Assembly: GCA_002937555.1 (NCBI GenBank)
Contig: PTKB01000147.1
Location: 1-6,811 of the forward strand
DNA: 6,811 bases
Direction: 5' to 3'
Source of the DNA: Alphaproteobacteria bacterium MarineAlpha10_Bin2
GTDB lineage: Bacteria > Pseudomonadota > Alphaproteobacteria > UBA828
Both the position numbers and the translations under genes were made by a program. The notes beneath the pieces are model-generated. The model worked only from the letters and a program-made list of their open reading frames with translations, had not been told where the DNA came from and searched no databases. Below, one piece after another: positions 5,619-6,811 of this stretch. Each line of letters starts with the position of its first letter. Within the stretch, counting starts at the first letter, position 1.

Positions 5619-6089
5619 TTGGAAAAAACCGATTTCATGAAATACGCCATCGATCTCTGCCAGCGCAAGATGGAAGCGGGCGAGGGCGGCTACTGCGCCA
5701 GCATCGTGGTCAAGAATGGTGAGATAATTGGCGAGGGTTGGAACGATGTGATCAACAACAGCGACCCGACCGGCCATTGCGAAATTCACGCGCTGCGCGC
5801 TGCCGGCAAGAAACTCGGCAGCTGGAACCTCTCGGGCTGCGAGTTGTACACCACCTGGGAGCCCTGCCAGATGTGCGCCGGCGCGATATGGTGGGCGCGT
5901 ATCGATCAAGTCTACTACGCCAATTCGCTCGCCGATGCGGAACGCCTCGGCATGGATATCGACGGTTTGCACCGCGAGGTCAGCGCGCCCACGGATGGCC
6001 GCTCTAGGCCTTACGAACGGCTGATGGGCGAAGAGGCCTGGGCCGTCCTTAAGGGCTGGCTGGATGAGACTAATCCGGAGGGCATTTAG
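5619..6089 (+). CDS. GuaD-like cytidine/deoxycytidylate-family nucleobase deaminase (putative guanine deaminase)
   Basis: Taken from TTG 5619, the product is 156 residues, the same length as Bacillus subtilis guanine deaminase GuaD. The zinc and catalytic residues then fall at the same numbers as in that enzyme: His53 and Glu55 (GHCEIHALR), Cys83 and Cys86 (EPCQMC). Asn42 (GEGWNDV) corresponds to a substrate-contacting Asn. Downstream similarity also holds: GAIWWARIDQVYYA (88-101), then LADAERLGMDID and a C-terminal helix. Guanine deaminase converts guanine to xanthine plus ammonia in the cytoplasm; related enzymes act on other purines or triazines, so substrate is uncertain. A departure is GGYCAS (23-28) where the family usually has GGPFGA. 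A longer start at GTG 5541 would add 26 low-complexity polar residues and is unlikely. The next gene, on the same strand, encodes a transport binding protein. Confidence 0.85.
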   Translation: MEKTDFMKYAIDLCQRKMEAGEGGYCASIVVKNGEIIGEGWNDVINNSDPTGHCEIHALRAAGKKLGSWNLSGCELYTTWEPCQMCAGAIWWARIDQVYYANSLADAERLGMDIDGLHREVSAPTDGRSRPYERLMGEEAWAVLKGWLDETNPEGI

Positions 6090-6240
6090 AACGATCTAAT
6101 CGGTTTAAAATTTCTAAAACATAACGTAGTCTCACGGTCTAGTAGGAAAACCGGTAGACTCAGAAATTTAGCTTGCGAGAATTATCGGGCATTGCCACAC
6201 GTCGTGGTCGGTTGCAAAGTAGAAACAGAGGAGATGGGAT
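6090..6240 (+). promoter_or_regulatory. AT-richer leader before the binding-protein gene, with nested inverted repeats
   Basis: This 151-bp gap is clearly more AT-rich than the flanking genes. It contains an outer perfect inverted repeat AAATTTCT (6108-6115) / AGAAATTT (6162-6169). Inside it is AGTCTcaCGGT (6128-6138) / ACCGgtAGACT (6150-6160), 9 of 11 positions paired, around an 11-nt loop. No run of T follows the inner stem, so it is not a standard terminator. It could be an operator or a leader RNA structure for the transporter operon. I see no confident -35/-10 pair. Confidence 0.45.
6228..6233 (+). promoter_or_regulatory. Ribosome binding site of the binding-protein gene
   Basis: GAGGAG at 6228-6233 lies 7 nt before ATG 6241 and supports that start. 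The nearer ATG at 6234 is in another frame and lies too close to the site. Confidence 0.65.
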
Positions 6241-6811
6241 ATGACTGAGAATAAAGGAAAAAATTCGCATTCATGGCGCTTCACTCGGCGCAAGTTCCTC
6301 AAAGGTTCGGCCGCCGCCGCCGCCGTCATCGCGGCAAGCGGTGTGACCCGGCGCGTTGCCTGGTCGGAAGACAACACACTCAGCTATCTTTGCTGGCCCG
6401 GCCACGGCGCGCCTGAGGTGGTGGAGCCGTTCGAGCAGGCCAACAATGTCAAGATCGTGCCGAAGGAATACGTCGGCGGCGAGGCCATGCTGGCGCTCAT
6501 CAACCAGAGCCCGCCCGGCACCTATGACGTGGTGTTGAGCGACCGCGAATATGTCGTGATGCTGCGCGACGGCGGCCAGATCGACGAGATGGATCCGAAC
6601 GATTATCCGTTCGACGATTTTTGGCCGGAATTCCGCAATATGCCCGGCCACTGGCTCGACGGCAAACTCTTCTCCGTGATTGTCGATTTCGGCTATCTCG
6701 GCATCGTGCACAACACCGATGTGATCTCCAAGAAGGAAGCTTCTTCCTACAAGATTTTGTGGGATCCGAAGCTGACGGGCAAGGTCGGTCAGTTCGATTG
6801 GTATCTGCCGA
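6241..6811 (+). CDS. Tat-exported ABC transporter substrate-binding protein, PotD/PotF-like (3' end outside window)
   Basis: The frame is open from ATG 6241 to the end of the window, 190 codons without a stop. The N-terminus is a clear twin-arginine signal: TRRKFLKGS with Arg16 and Arg17, an alanine-rich hydrophobic stretch (about 23-34), and a probable cleavage region near VAWS-ED (39-44). The mature part begins LSYLCWPGHGAPEVVEPFEQ and continues with VKIVPKEYVGGEAMLALI, TYDVVLSD and SVIVDFGYLGIVHNTDVI, the layout of type II periplasmic binding proteins of the spermidine/putrescine family. It would capture a small solute, perhaps a polyamine or other cationic amine, and deliver it to an inner-membrane ABC permease expected downstream. 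Tat export means folding before export. Substrate cannot be fixed from this half. Its position after the deaminase and methyltransferase genes hints at uptake of a nitrogenous compound. Confidence 0.87.
   Translation, partial: MTENKGKNSHSWRFTRRKFLKGSAAAAAVIAASGVTRRVAWSEDNTLSYLCWPGHGAPEVVEPFEQANNVKIVPKEYVGGEAMLALINQSPPGTYDVVLSDREYVVMLRDGGQIDEMDPNDYPFDDFWPEFRNMPGHWLDGKLFSVIVDFGYLGIVHNTDVISKKEASSYKILWDPKLTGKVGQFDWYLP

Noticed and set aside
4832..5668. A 278-residue minus-strand open frame opposite the methyltransferase and deaminase genes.
   Set aside because: The plus strand has clear methyltransferase motifs over the same bases. The antisense translation has no recognisable domain, and long antisense frames are common in GC-rich DNA.
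6271..6711. A 146-residue minus-strand open frame near the right edge.
   Set aside because: It lies wholly opposite the Tat signal and binding-protein reading, which has a good ribosome binding site and family motifs.
1..6811. A defence system, CRISPR array, phage or mobile element.
   Set aside because: No arrays of direct repeats, transposase or integrase motifs, terminal inverted repeats with target duplications, or known defence domains were seen on either strand.

Overview
The window is GC-rich, mostly coding, and proteobacterial in style. Its gene families and codon use point to an alphaproteobacterium, possibly Rhodospirillales-like, but that placement is inference. No rRNA, tRNA, CRISPR array, intact insertion sequence or phage gene is visible.

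Layout, left to right: (1) 1-564 (+), the C-terminal part of an FkbM-family methyltransferase cut by the window edge. (2) 757-1881 (+), an intact P1/S58-family (DmpA/BapA-like) self-processing aminopeptidase. (3) 1911-2058 (+), a short, frame-broken relic of a sensor histidine kinase dimerisation/phosphoacceptor region, sitting in what looks like intergenic DNA. (4) 2060-3893 (-), a membrane-anchored class III adenylate cyclase broken by a 14-bp tandem duplication, a TAA stop and a one-base deletion; its transmembrane-HAMP-cyclase half is still open and has every catalytic residue. (5) 3919-4554 (-), a PaiB-type FMN-binding protein gene with one TAG replacing a conserved Trp codon. (6) 4555-4660, a divergent promoter region with palindromes. 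(7) 4661-5497 (+), an intact class I SAM-dependent methyltransferase. (8) 5619-6089 (+), an intact GuaD-like nucleobase deaminase that most likely starts at TTG. (9) 6090-6240, an AT-richer leader with nested inverted repeats. (10) 6241 to the window end (+), a Tat-exported PotD-like substrate-binding protein that runs off the edge.

The main observation is a block of about 2.6 kb (1911-4554) in which three neighbouring genes, all with regulatory-type functions (histidine kinase, cyclase, PaiB), carry inactivating lesions while the flanking metabolic and transport genes are intact. The cyclase and PaiB genes lie 25 nt apart on the same strand and probably formed one operon. The methyltransferase, deaminase and binding-protein genes run in one direction and may be functionally linked (methylated amine or nucleobase metabolism plus uptake), but the sequence does not show the substrate. 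I found no convincing evidence for a wholly new system. The less ordinary items are the hidden kinase relic, the duplication, the Fur-box-like palindromes and the nested inverted repeat.
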